Of a DNA stretch of 64,000 nt, positions 8,923-16,854 are shown piece after piece; position 1 is the first letter of the stretch; the number at the start of each line of letters is the position of its first letter. Made by a program: the position numbers and the translations under genes. The stretch lies in assembly GCA_025454525.1 (NCBI GenBank), contig JALOOG010000003.1:21536-85535 (forward strand), written 5' to 3'. Source of the stretch: Anaerolineae bacterium (lineage in GTDB: Bacteria; Chloroflexota; Anaerolineae; Aggregatilineales; Phototrophicaceae). The notes below the pieces were generated by a model. It was not told the origin of the DNA. It ran no database searches and saw nothing but the letters and a program-made list of their open reading frames with translations.

Positions 8923-9444
8923 TTAAGTACGTGGTGGGAAAATCCCTTGCATGGCGATGCAAAAGTTGACCACAAGGTAAGGCATCATGTTGGTATGCGG
9001 CGTATTTCCCCCAAAGAAGGTAATGGTGTTAGGGTGCATGGGGGTGAGATTAGTGGCGGTCTGGGTGTATAAGTTTTCGCCGTCGGCTGTCGCATAAGCG
9101 GTATTGTTGGGATTAGAGCGCTCTGCGAGGCCGCTGACTCCGCGTAATATATGGCTATGCGTGGGCATTTCGGACGCAAGAAGGGTGACAGTGGTACTAC
9201 CCACGGAGTCGCCTAAGGAATAGTTGGAGAGTCCCGGGCCTTGGCCATAATGGATCGGGGTAGATCCCTGTAAATTAGGCAGGGCAAAATTGCTTGCGCC
9301 GTTGCCGCCGTAAGTCGTGCCTAACAGCGAAAACAACGCTGTGTTTTGCGAAAGAGGGAGTAATTGCCCATCACAAAAGGCCCATCCCTGCGGCGGGAAA
9401 TTAAACGGGAACATGCGAATTTCTGCTAAAAATTGATCGACCAT
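8923..9444 (-). CDS. Tail-collar domain protein, type A, second cassette
   Basis: 173 residues. The N-terminal 60 residues are a phage Tail_Collar (MdpB-like) domain: AEIRMFPFNFPPQGWAFC, then LFSLLGTTYGGNG and FALPNLQG. The C-terminal half carries MPTHSHILRG, an ERSNPNNTAYATADGE loop and the shared ending PYLVVNFCIAMQGIFPPRT. It is the last gene of the surface locus and closely resembles the type A copy at 10596-11117. Such collar domains form trimeric fibre or adhesive structures in phage tails. In bacteria the free-standing versions are of unknown role. There is no signal peptide. A strong ribosome site precedes the ATG. Confidence 0.85.
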   Translation of the reverse strand: MVDQFLAEIRMFPFNFPPQGWAFCDGQLLPLSQNTALFSLLGTTYGGNGASNFALPNLQGSTPIHYGQGPGLSNYSLGDSVGSTTVTLLASEMPTHSHILRGVSGLAERSNPNNTAYATADGENLYTQTATNLTPMHPNTITFFGGNTPHTNMMPYLVVNFCIAMQGIFPPRT

Positions 9445-9456
9445 GTTGGTTTACTC

Positions 9457-9972
9457 CTAGTTTGGTGACGGGAAGATCCCGAACAAAGCGATGATAAAGT
9501 TAACCGCAAGGCTAGGTTGTAAGTTGTTATGCGGTTGGTTGCCGCCGACACCAGACAGGATGGCCGGGTTCATGCTGGTATCGGGCCCCACATCATAGAT
9601 ATTCGGGACTGAGCTGGCGGGTGCCAGAGTGTTGTTAGGGATGGTATCCGTAGCAGCCACATTGGCACCCAAAACGGCATGATTGTGTGATGGGATCTGA
9701 TTCACGGTCAAAGTGATTTGTTCCGCGCCACCGCTTTGGGCCAAGACATAAGCGCTTAAACCGGGGCCTTGACCTTGATGCATCGGAGCGCGTCCCCGTA
9801 GATCGGGTAAGGCATAAGTCGATTCACCATCACCGCCGTAAGTAGTGCCAATCAATTGAAACAGCGTCTCGTTTTCGGAGATTGACATCAATTGTCCCTC
9901 GCAAAATGCCCATCCCGCAGGGGCGAAGTTGCCTGCGAAAATCCGAATTTCACCTACGTAAGGTGTACTCAT
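9457..9972 (-). CDS. Tail-collar domain protein, type B, second cassette
   Basis: 171 residues from the ATG at 9972, chosen because AAGGAG lies ten bases upstream; a longer frame from 10026 would overlap the previous gene and add an unrelated leader. The Tail_Collar domain is STPYVGEIRIFAGNFAP, then GWAFCEGQL, LFQLIGTTYGGDG, YALPDLRGRAP. The second half has IPSHNHAVLGA and DTIPNNTLAPASSVPNIYDV. The ending (AVNFIIALFGIFPSPN) is shared with the first-cassette type B protein at 11130-11645. It is separated from type A by 12 bases and from type C by 14 bases, the same spacing as in the other cassette. Confidence 0.85.
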   Translation of the reverse strand: MSTPYVGEIRIFAGNFAPAGWAFCEGQLMSISENETLFQLIGTTYGGDGESTYALPDLRGRAPMHQGQGPGLSAYVLAQSGGAEQITLTVNQIPSHNHAVLGANVAATDTIPNNTLAPASSVPNIYDVGPDTSMNPAILSGVGGNQPHNNLQPSLAVNFIIALFGIFPSPN

Positions 9973-9986
9973 GGTAACTTTTCTCC

Positions 9987-10493
9987 TTAAGTGGGACTTG
10001 GGAAAACGCCCTGCAAGGCAATACAAAAACTGAGCGCGAGAAACGGTTGTCGATTTTCGTGCGGTTGACTCCCCCCAACGAAACTCATTGAACTGGTGTT
10101 CATGGGCACTGGACTTTGGAAGGGCGCATACACACTTGTGCCGGAACGTGCTGGAATCGAGGTATTGGTGAGGGTATTCACATTACCCACGCTTGTGGTA
10201 GAAAAGTTTAGCGTATGGGTGTGTTGTGGCAATTCATTTGGGATGATGGTGTGCGCTTCTACCCCGCCCCGCTCCCCAAGGGTAAACCCGTTGCCTATAT
10301 GGACGGGTACACGACCGCGAAAATCTGGCAAGGCGAAATTCACTTGACCATTGCCGCCGTAAGTGGTGCCTAATAGAGAAAATAAGGCTTGATTCTGATT
10401 GATGGGCAGCAGTTGACCGTTACAGAACGCCCATCCCCGCGGCGGAAAGCTAAATGCCATGATTCTAATTTCAGAAAGGTAGGCATCTACCAT
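9987..10493 (-). CDS. Tail-collar domain protein, type C, second cassette
   Basis: 168 residues. Tail_Collar domain MVDAYLSEIRIMAFSFPP, GWAFCNGQLLPINQNQALF, then TYGGNGQVNFALPDFRGR. The type C marks are the NQNQALF helix, GNGFTLGERGG and the ending QPFLALSFCIALQGVFPSPT, all matching the first-cassette type C protein at 11660-12163 better than its immediate neighbours. An AAGGAG site lies upstream of the ATG. It opens the second cassette, after a 102-base spacer holding a GC-rich hairpin. Cytosolic by sequence; no signal peptide. Confidence 0.85.
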   Translation of the reverse strand: MVDAYLSEIRIMAFSFPPRGWAFCNGQLLPINQNQALFSLLGTTYGGNGQVNFALPDFRGRVPVHIGNGFTLGERGGVEAHTIIPNELPQHTHTLNFSTTSVGNVNTLTNTSIPARSGTSVYAPFQSPVPMNTSSMSFVGGSQPHENRQPFLALSFCIALQGVFPSPT

Positions 10494-10553
10494 AATTTTT
10501 TGCTCCTTACGAAATAGAAAACAAACTGATCGATATTAGAGCTTTACGTACAG

Positions 10554-10582
10554 ACTGGGAACGCGGTTGAGGCGCTCCCAGT
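10554..10582 (-). terminator. Hairpin between the two tail-collar cassettes
   Basis: Arms ACTGGGAACGC and GCGCTCCCAGT (one mismatch) in the 102-base spacer between cassettes. There is no T-run on the minus strand, so it may act as an attenuator or RNA-processing/stability element rather than a full stop. Confidence 0.4.
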
Positions 10583-10595
10583 GATTGCTAAGTGA

Positions 10596-11117
10596 TTAAC
10601 CCCGTGGCGGGAAAATGCCCTGTAGTGCGATACAGAAATTGAGGGTGAGATACGGCATCATGTTGTTATGTGGAAAACTCGTACCGGCGACATTGGTCAT
10701 TTGCGGATTCATCATCGTTAAACCCGCAGGTGATGACACATACAGATTTTCCCCGTCGGCCGTGGCGTACAGATTGTTGCTTGGGTTAGAGCGCTCTGCC
10801 AAACCACTGACCGCGTTAAACGCATGGCTATGCGCGGGCATTTCCGTTTGGATAAGGGTAACATTGGTTGAACCCGTTTCCTCCCCTAAAGCGTAGAGCG
10901 AGAGGCCGGGGCCTTGACCTTGTTGTAAGGGTGAACTGCCTTGCAGATTCGGGAGGGCAAAGGTGGATTTACCATCGCCGCCGTAAGTCGTGCCTAACAA
11001 CGAAAACAAGGCGGTATTTTGGGCAATGGCCATGATCTGCCCATTGCAAAAAGCCCAACCGACAGGCGGAAAGTTAAATGCAAAAATCCGAATTTCTGCG
11101 ACAAATTGATCCGACAT
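10596..11117 (-). CDS. Tail-collar domain protein, type A, first cassette
   Basis: 173 residues, the same length as the type A copy at 8923-9444. The Tail_Collar domain runs from AEIRIFAFNFPPVGWAFC through LFSLLGTTYGGDGKSTFALP. The C-terminal half has MPAHSHAFNAVSGLAERS and the shared type A loop with YATADGENLY, ending LNFCIALQGIFPPRG. It is third and last gene of the first cassette, 12 bases after type B. The similarity to the distant type A gene exceeds that to its neighbours, which indicates that the whole trio was duplicated. Confidence 0.85.
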   Translation of the reverse strand: MSDQFVAEIRIFAFNFPPVGWAFCNGQIMAIAQNTALFSLLGTTYGGDGKSTFALPNLQGSSPLQQGQGPGLSLYALGEETGSTNVTLIQTEMPAHSHAFNAVSGLAERSNPSNNLYATADGENLYVSSPAGLTMMNPQMTNVAGTSFPHNNMMPYLTLNFCIALQGIFPPRG

Positions 11118-11129
11118 CGTGATCTGCTC

Positions 11130-11645
11130 CTAAGACGGTGATGGGAAGATCCCATATAATGAAATGATAAAGTTGATCGCTAAGATCGGTTGGATATTGT
11201 TATGCGGTTGGCTTCCTCCAGCGGGCTGGATGGTGGATGGGCTGAGCGTGGTGTCTGGCCCGACATCATAAATATTGGCCACCGACGCGGCCGGCACTAA
11301 GGTATTAGCGGGTGTGGTATCCGTAGCGGCCTGATTAGCGATCATCACGATATGGTTATGGGTCGGCAAGGTGCTAGGGGTGAGCGTAACGGTTTCTACT
11401 CCGCCCGTTTCACCGAGGACATAACTCCCAAGCCCGGGGGCTTGCCCTTGATGCACGGGTACACGGCTGCTAAGGTTGGGCAAAGCAAAGGTTTCTTGTC
11501 CATCGCCACCATAAGTCGTGCCGATCAGTTGAAACAGCACTTCATATTCGGAGATCGGCAATAGTTGTCCTTGGCACAACATCCAACCCAACGGGGCAAA
11601 GTTTCCCCCAAACATACGAATTTCACCAACGTAAGGGTTACCCAT
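11130..11645 (-). CDS. Tail-collar domain protein, type B, first cassette
   Basis: 171 residues. MGNPYVGEIRMFGGNFAP, GWMLCQGQLLPISEYEVLF, then LIGTTYGGDGQETFALPNL form the Tail_Collar domain. The type B signature is AATDTTPANTLVPAASVANI followed by YDVGPDTTL and the ending LAINFIISLYGIFPSPS. It is second gene of the first cassette, with AGGAG upstream of the ATG and 14 bases from the type C stop. Type B proteins differ from A and C by a second Asn/Asp-rich loop, so the three types may form different subunits of one assembly; this is inference. Confidence 0.85.
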   Translation of the reverse strand: MGNPYVGEIRMFGGNFAPLGWMLCQGQLLPISEYEVLFQLIGTTYGGDGQETFALPNLSSRVPVHQGQAPGLGSYVLGETGGVETVTLTPSTLPTHNHIVMIANQAATDTTPANTLVPAASVANIYDVGPDTTLSPSTIQPAGGSQPHNNIQPILAINFIISLYGIFPSPS

Positions 11646-11659
11646 GATATTTCAGCTCC

Positions 11660-12163
11660 TTAGCTTCGGCTGGGGAAAATGCCCTGTAGGGCAATACAAA
11701 AAGATAAAGTGAGAAAAGGTTGCCGATTTTCGTGCGGTTGATTGCCCCCAATTGTCCCTAAGGCCTGTGGATTCATCGTGCCGGCAGATTGCAATGGGCC
11801 ATAGGCGTTGGTGCCAGCCCGGGCCGGGATTGAAGTGGTGGTCGCGTTGGGGGTCGTACCGACTTGCGTGGAGAACATCACAAAATGATTATGCGCGGGC
11901 ATTTCCGAGAGGGTCAACGTATGGGCCTCTTGTCCGCCGCTTTGGCCCAAAGTAAAACCATTGCCAAAATGAAGGGGTACACGACTGCGTAAATCGGGTA
12001 AAGCAAAATTGGTTTGACCATTTCCGCCGTAGGTTGTGCCTAACAGCGCAAATAACGCTTGATTCTGATTAATGGGCAATAATTGTCCATTGCATAAGGC
12101 CCATCCCTTGGGAGCAAGCCCAAAGGACATGATTCTGATTTCACCTAAAAACTGTTCTGACAC
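11660..12163 (-). CDS. Tail-collar domain protein, type C, first cassette
   Basis: 167 residues. Tail_Collar domain EQFLGEIRIMSFGLAPKG, WALCNGQLLPINQNQALF, TTYGGNGQTNFALPDLRS. The second half has MPAHNHFVMFSTQVGTT and a LTLSFCIALQGIFPSRS ending. It is the first tail-collar gene after the beta-helix protein gene, across a 112-base spacer with a GC-rich hairpin. AAGGAG is placed before the ATG. The histidine pair in the AHNH motif, shared by all six paralogues with small changes (SHSH, SHNH), could bind metal as in T4 gp12-like collars, but this is not shown by the sequence alone. Confidence 0.85.
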   Translation of the reverse strand: MSEQFLGEIRIMSFGLAPKGWALCNGQLLPINQNQALFALLGTTYGGNGQTNFALPDLRSRVPLHFGNGFTLGQSGGQEAHTLTLSEMPAHNHFVMFSTQVGTTPNATTTSIPARAGTNAYGPLQSAGTMNPQALGTIGGNQPHENRQPFLTLSFCIALQGIFPSRS

Positions 12164-12240
12164 AATTTTACTCCTTAGCGCTATGTAAAATGTCCATTGT
12201 GTAAAATTCGCCGTCTAAACGGGGAATCCCATTGTCTAGA

Positions 12241-12266
12241 GGGGCGGGAGAGAGATCCCCCGCCCC
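12241..12266 (-). terminator. GC-rich hairpin after the beta-helix protein gene
   Basis: Arms GGGGCGGG and CCCGCCCC around a loop of about ten bases, ten bases beyond the stop of the beta-helix gene. It is followed on the minus strand only by a mixed sequence, so it may attenuate transcription into the tail-collar genes. Confidence 0.5.
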
Positions 12267-12275
12267 AAAACGCTG

Positions 12276-15200
12276 TTATAAGCTATCGGCGGTACAGTTG
12301 GCTGGTGTCACCGCGTTACTGGTGGTAAACGAGATCGGAGTCGCTCCGTTGTTATCTGCGGACACAGCGGCGCTTGCCGATCCATCGTTCCCTGCTGTGA
12401 AGGGTGTCAACGTTTCCAATTGGATCTGCCCTTGTCCAGGTGTGCTGACGTGACGGATACGCATACGGTTAACCGCTGTTCCCAACACGGGCGGCGTACC
12501 GGGCGTTACGCCATAGTTCCCCGTGATCCGTCCGCAGATACGATTGTAATCGCCGCCGGACATATTGATCGGGAATACCCCAGATCCACTCGGCCCCGTT
12601 GCCAAGCTGTTGTTCATCAGGGCCACGTCCAACAAGTGGTTATCGCTGGCGGAGATCGATGAGTTGGCGAGGACGTTGATCCCGTGGTTGAAGTGGTTAC
12701 GGATGACGTTGTTTTCCACCCGGACGCGGGTAGTTGATGTTCCGGCGAGCGCACCATTGGATTCAACCGCGATCCCATTGCTGAGTCGCGAGTCGGTGAC
12801 GGTGTTATTCAGGATGCGTCCGACCAAGGTGGTTCCTGGTCCACCGCCGCGCACGAGAATGATCCCGGCCGTACCACGGAAGTCATCCCCATCGGTATCA
12901 TCGCCGTCGGCGGTATCACCCATCACGTTATTTTGGATCAAGAAGGTGAATGTCCCCGAAGATCCGCTGATCCCGAAGAAGCGTAGCGCGTTATCGGTGT
13001 CATTTATGCTTGTCCCCGTGTAAGGTGTCGGATCAAATAAACTGTTCTGCACGGTGATATTAAGCGTAGCGGTGTTTTCCCGCGCCGCATCGATCCCGAC
13101 TTGCGTCATATCATCAAAGGTCACGTTATCGACCATGATCGTCATGTTAGCATTGCCGTCGGCGCGGATCAACAAGCCATGGCTATCACAGCCGAACCCG
13201 CCGCAATAGGTGTGTGCGTCGGTTTCGTTGAACAGCGTGTTTTGGATCGTCATGTTCAATGTACCGGAGAAGTTTTCGAGGTACATCCCGTTTTCGGCAA
13301 AGGTGGTGAAGGTGGAGTCGGTGATCAAAACCGTACCGACCAAGTTCGCGCCTGCGCCGTCCTTGAAGTTCATGGCGTGTTCGTTGTCTGCATCCCCGGC
13401 CAAGACCATATCAAGGTTGTCGATCGTCAACCCGTTGACCGCTTGCCCGCTAATCCCATGGTTATCCACATTATTGATTTGCAGATCGTTGATCGTCAGG
13501 TTGGTGATCGTATTCAGGTTGAAGGCGTGTGTGGTGGTATTGGTGATTGTGCCGCCCGCACCGTCCACATTGGCGGCCGTGCCGTCACCTGTGATCGTAA
13601 AACTGCCAGTGTTGCTCGTTAGGGTAACACCAATGGCAGCTCCGGTGATGTCAATTTCGCGGAAAGAAGCGGCTAAGCTAGAATTGGTGATCTCGATCGC
13701 CGCGGTGGTTTTCGCGCCAAAGGTAGCCGTCCCGCTCGTGGACAAGGTGCCGGAGGCGTTATTGATGTCGATACCGAATGCACCGGCCCCGCTATTGGTG
13801 ATACTGTTAAACACCAATCCTAACGGTTGTGTGCCACCGGTCGGATTGACCACCAACGCCGCCACATTTCCATTCGCCGATAACAGACTGCCAGCCGTAG
13901 ACGACACTTGACCATAACCGGAGGTATAGCTGATGTTTAATGCCACAGCGCCATCGGTATAGATGTCCACATCACCCAAGTTAACCGTACCACTATTCGT
14001 CGCGAGCGTGATCGGTGTCGTGGTAAAACGGGCCCCGGCAGTACCAAGGTTTAACCCCCCAAAAGTGACCGGACGGGTGCTGTTAATGATGCTAACACCG
14101 CTAGAAGCATTGGTTCCGGTCGCACTCCCGCTCAGGGTTACAAACCCCGGATTGGTTAAGCCGTCGATATTGATCAAACGGCCGGTATTGGTTTTGTTGA
14201 TCGTTCCACCATGGGTCATCGCGACACTGCTGTTGATGATATTGATCGTGTGGAAAGATGCGCCCGCTACTGAAGCCAAAGTTCCACCGCTGATCAACAA
14301 CGTCCCAGAGGTATTGTTAAGATTAATCCCATAGTTGCCATTGGTGGCTGTGGCGGTGGTCAATCCAATATCGAGTAAGGCGGTATTGGTGTTAACGGCG
14401 ATTCCGTTGGTAGAGGTCAAAGTGCTTGCGCCGTCAAGGATCGCAAGGGTGGCGTTGGTCACATTGATGCCGTTGCCGCTAGAGGTGGAGGTCAACGTAT
14501 TTAACGTCAACTGGAAGCCACTGCCTGCGCCCGCACTAATATCAACGCCTGCATCGCCCGCACTGGTGATCGTGGTTGCGCCGGTCACAATGATGTCATT
14601 ATTGCCAACCGGGCTACTGATCGTGATCCCGTCTCCGGTGCTGCTGGTGGAACTGATCGAGGCGAAAGTCGCATTTTGTGTCAACTGGACGCTAGACAGC
14701 TCCAACCCGCCTCCATCAGCTGCGCTGAGGGTGCTACCCGTGCCGACAATCTTGACTCGTCCACCGACGGCCACAAACGCATTAGAGTTCGTGCCAGTGG
14801 CGGTGACGTTCATGCCTTCTTCAAAGTTCACCACCGAGTTGGCGTTGTTATTCAACAACAACAAAGCATCACTGCCATTGACGTTGGCGCTAAAGTTCAC
14901 ACCGGCCAAGGTCACGACCCCGGTAGCGGTTTGAGTGCTGATCTGGATGCCCTCGTTCCCCGTGCCACTGATGTCGCTGGCATTGTCAAAGGTGATCGTG
15001 CCAGCATTAGTAGAAACATTCAACAAGCGGCCGCCGCTGAAAGCGCTCACGGTGCTACCTGTCAAGTTAATCGTGGCGCTATTGCTGACAAACGAGAGCG
15101 CCGCCCCACCGGTGCTAGAGGTGCCGGTGATGTCTACATCGTTCAAGGCGATCGTGCCGCTAGGGGTGAGCAGCTCCACCCCACCCGTAGATCCGGTTGC

Positions 15201-15962
15201 GAGGGTGATGTCGATATTGGTTAAGGTCGCACTCGCAAAGGTGTTCCCTTGAATGGCGGGGCCATTGTTAGAAGTGAAGTTGATCCCGTTCACAGTGGTG
15301 TTATTGGCTAACGACACCGCCGGAAAACCCGCGCCCCCATTTTGGAAAACAGGCGCGGTGCCGGGCGCAATCGTGATCCCCGATTCGACTAGGGTTAAAC
15401 CTGTCGCTTCACCGATCAATTGTTGGCCTTGTTCAAGCAAAAAGTTTTGAGCGTAATTGCCCGCATAGACAAAGATCCCATCCCCCGGCCCATCGACATC
15501 CGAAAGGCTGTTGTTGAGCGGTGACATGCTGTTGAATGGGCGGCTGTAAGTGCCGTCTCCGCCTGGGGTGGCGCTGTCATCCACAAACCAATACAACACA
15601 CCCACCAATTCAATTGTGACTAAGGCAGTTGAGCCGCCTTCATCGGTGCGGACGGTGTATTGAAAGGTATCGATACCCCGGAAGCCGGGGTCTGGTTGAT
15701 AGGTGAACGATCCATCCGCTAACAGGGTGACAGGAAACCCATATTGGCTGATGCGATCATACGACTCGATCCGATGCGTGGCTGAATTAAATCCGGTGTC
15801 ATTCGTTAACACCCCCGGCGCGGCCACGACCAGATCGGTATTGGGGTTCATTGTATAAGTATCATCAGAGGCGATCGGGGTGACAGCGAATACCAACATC
15901 GTGGCTATCCACAATATCCCGATCACACCGATGATCTTGAGTGCGCGTAATTGTTTTAGCAT
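12276..15962 (-). CDS. Secreted beta-helix surface protein with cadherin-like domain
   Basis: 1228 residues. Residues 1-27 are a signal peptide or membrane anchor (KIIGVIGILWIATMLVFAV). Residues 30-125 form a cadherin/Big_9-like domain, with PGVLTNDTG, then DGSFTYQPDPGFRG and DTFQYTV. Residues 128-165 resemble the DUF1565 entry to a right-handed helix (YWFVDDSATPGGDGTYSRPF). Residues 190-1130 are many short Asn/Thr/Ser-rich turns typical of a right-handed beta-helix, with several 'GI-I' rungs. The last ~100 residues contain two cysteines and no anchor motif. It probably sits on the cell surface. It follows the small secreted protein by nine bases. Function could be adhesion or polysaccharide binding; no lyase residues can be assigned. 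Confidence 0.75.
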   Translation of the reverse strand: MLKQLRALKIIGVIGILWIATMLVFAVTPIASDDTYTMNPNTDLVVAAPGVLTNDTGFNSATHRIESYDRISQYGFPVTLLADGSFTYQPDPGFRGIDTFQYTVRTDEGGSTALVTIELVGVLYWFVDDSATPGGDGTYSRPFNSMSPLNNSLSDVDGPGDGIFVYAGNYAQNFLLEQGQQLIGEATGLTLVESGITIAPGTAPVFQNGGAGFPAVSLANNTTVNGINFTSNNGPAIQGNTFASATLTNIDITLATGSTGGVELLTPSGTIALNDVDITGTSSTGGAALSFVSNSATINLTGSTVSAFSGGRLLNVSTNAGTITFDNASDISGTGNEGIQISTQTATGVVTLAGVNFSANVNGSDALLLLNNNANSVVNFEEGMNVTATGTNSNAFVAVGGRVKIVGTGSTLSAADGGGLELSSVQLTQNATFASISSTSSTGDGITISSPVGNNDIIVTGATTITSAGDAGVDISAGAGSGFQLTLNTLTSTSSGNGINVTNATLAILDGASTLTSTNGIAVNTNTALLDIGLTTATATNGNYGINLNNTSGTLLISGGTLASVAGASFHTINIINSSVAMTHGGTINKTNTGRLINIDGLTNPGFVTLSGSATGTNASSGVSIINSTRPVTFGGLNLGTAGARFTTTPITLATNSGTVNLGDVDIYTDGAVALNISYTSGYGQVSSTAGSLLSANGNVAALVVNPTGGTQPLGLVFNSITNSGAGAFGIDINNASGTLSTSGTATFGAKTTAAIEITNSSLAASFREIDITGAAIGVTLTSNTGSFTITGDGTAANVDGAGGTITNTTTHAFNLNTITNLTINDLQINNVDNHGISGQAVNGLTIDNLDMVLAGDADNEHAMNFKDGAGANLVGTVLITDSTFTTFAENGMYLENFSGTLNMTIQNTLFNETDAHTYCGGFGCDSHGLLIRADGNANMTIMVDNVTFDDMTQVGIDAARENTATLNITVQNSLFDPTPYTGTSINDTDNALRFFGISGSSGTFTFLIQNNVMGDTADGDDTDGDDFRGTAGIILVRGGGPGTTLVGRILNNTVTDSRLSNGIAVESNGALAGTSTTRVRVENNVIRNHFNHGINVLANSSISASDNHLLDVALMNNSLATGPSGSGVFPINMSGGDYNRICGRITGNYGVTPGTPPVLGTAVNRMRIRHVSTPGQGQIQLETLTPFTAGNDGSASAAVSADNNGATPISFTTSNAVTPANCTADSL

Positions 15963-15971
15963 AGCATTCCT

Positions 15972-16766
15972 CTATTGACCGCCACGGAAGGCGTTGAATG
16001 ATGCGTATTTGAGACTGCGGGGCGGGAGTCCGGTAAAGATGATCGAATAGACCTTGCCTTCCGCGTCTGGCCCAACATTGATTTGAAATTCACCCGTTGA
16101 CAACACATACAGCGTGGATTGTGAGACACGCGCTAAGAAGGTGTTTTGCGCGGGCGGGTTATTCAAATAGGGTTGGAATAACGAGTACGGGAATGATCCC
16201 GCAAACACGCCTTGACTTAAGGAGTTAAGGGTATACACCCAAATTTCATTTTGTCCGGCGGTATTCCGGCGGGCATATAACACATTGAGCAGATCCCCGC
16301 GTCCCGGATTCAAGCGATCATCATTGCCGCCGCCTGTACCCCCTGTCGATAGATAGACGGTGGGGCCGGTGCAGTCCATGATATAGGTTGCGGAACGGAT
16401 CGACGGATTATTGGTGAGGAAGAACTCGACCGTCCCAGTTACAAACGGTTGATTAAAGGCCACGGTGTACGAATAGACGATCGTGCTAAGCGTTGGGTAC
16501 GATAAGGTGTTGTAGACCCCGCCGTCGGTGGTAAAGATCGCCGAAACATCATAAGCCGTAGCGCTATTGAGCGTCACCCCGGCCGAATCACGCACCGCGA
16601 TTTGATACGTACCGTCAAAGGTGTTACTCGCACAACCGTTTAAGGTGATTCCGGTCACGGATAATGAAGCTGGAGCGGGTTGGGCGGCCAGCATCCCACT
16701 GATCAGCGTCAACGCTACCGCTAAGACTAAGACGATCCCTATTGGGAATAGATTTTTTAGTTTCAT
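15972..16766 (-). CDS. Small secreted protein of the surface locus
   Basis: 264 residues from the ATG at 16766, chosen over a GTG at 16793 because AAGGATG lies just upstream and the next residues form a clean signal peptide (LKNLFPIGIVLVLAVALTL, cleavage near LAAQPAPA). The mature part begins with a ~90-residue Ig-like segment holding two cysteines, followed by a Gly/Asp-rich linker (STGGTGGGNDDRLNPG) and a ~110-residue domain that I do not recognise. It sits between the giant protein and the beta-helix protein, nine bases from the latter, so it is likely made and exported with them. Confidence 0.65.
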   Translation of the reverse strand: MKLKNLFPIGIVLVLAVALTLISGMLAAQPAPASLSVTGITLNGCASNTFDGTYQIAVRDSAGVTLNSATAYDVSAIFTTDGGVYNTLSYPTLSTIVYSYTVAFNQPFVTGTVEFFLTNNPSIRSATYIMDCTGPTVYLSTGGTGGGNDDRLNPGRGDLLNVLYARRNTAGQNEIWVYTLNSLSQGVFAGSFPYSLFQPYLNNPPAQNTFLARVSQSTLYVLSTGEFQINVGPDAEGKVYSIIFTGLPPRSLKYASFNAFRGGQ

Positions 16767-16797
16767 GTCACATCCTTTTTGATAATTCACCAAGGCA

Positions 16798-16826
16798 ACC
16801 GGAGCGGGCGCAATCCCCGCCCCGGT
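16798..16826 (-). terminator. GC-rich hairpin after the giant surface protein gene
   Basis: Arms ACCGGAGCGGG and CCCGCCCCGGT with one mismatch, in the 88-base spacer between the giant gene and the next gene. No T-run follows on the minus strand. It is similar in style to the hairpin at 12241-12266. Confidence 0.45.
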
Positions 16827-16854
16827 CGCTTGAAATTTACGCCTTCCAGCGCGC

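Noticed and set aside
8696..8962. 88-codon minus-strand frame after the tail-collar genes
   Set aside because: It is produced by the C-rich dispersed repeat (repeated NSLPxxWG-like words) and overlaps the end of a real gene; no ribosome site or domain.
8923..12163. A prophage tail region
   Set aside because: No capsid, terminase, portal, integrase or lysis genes are present; only collar-domain genes, in a surface-protein locus.
13210..15450. Several plus-strand frames of 100-230 codons opposite the beta-helix gene
   Set aside because: They are hydrophobic Val/Leu/Pro-rich mirror frames of a Thr/Asn-rich repeat gene; none has a ribosome site or recognisable domain.
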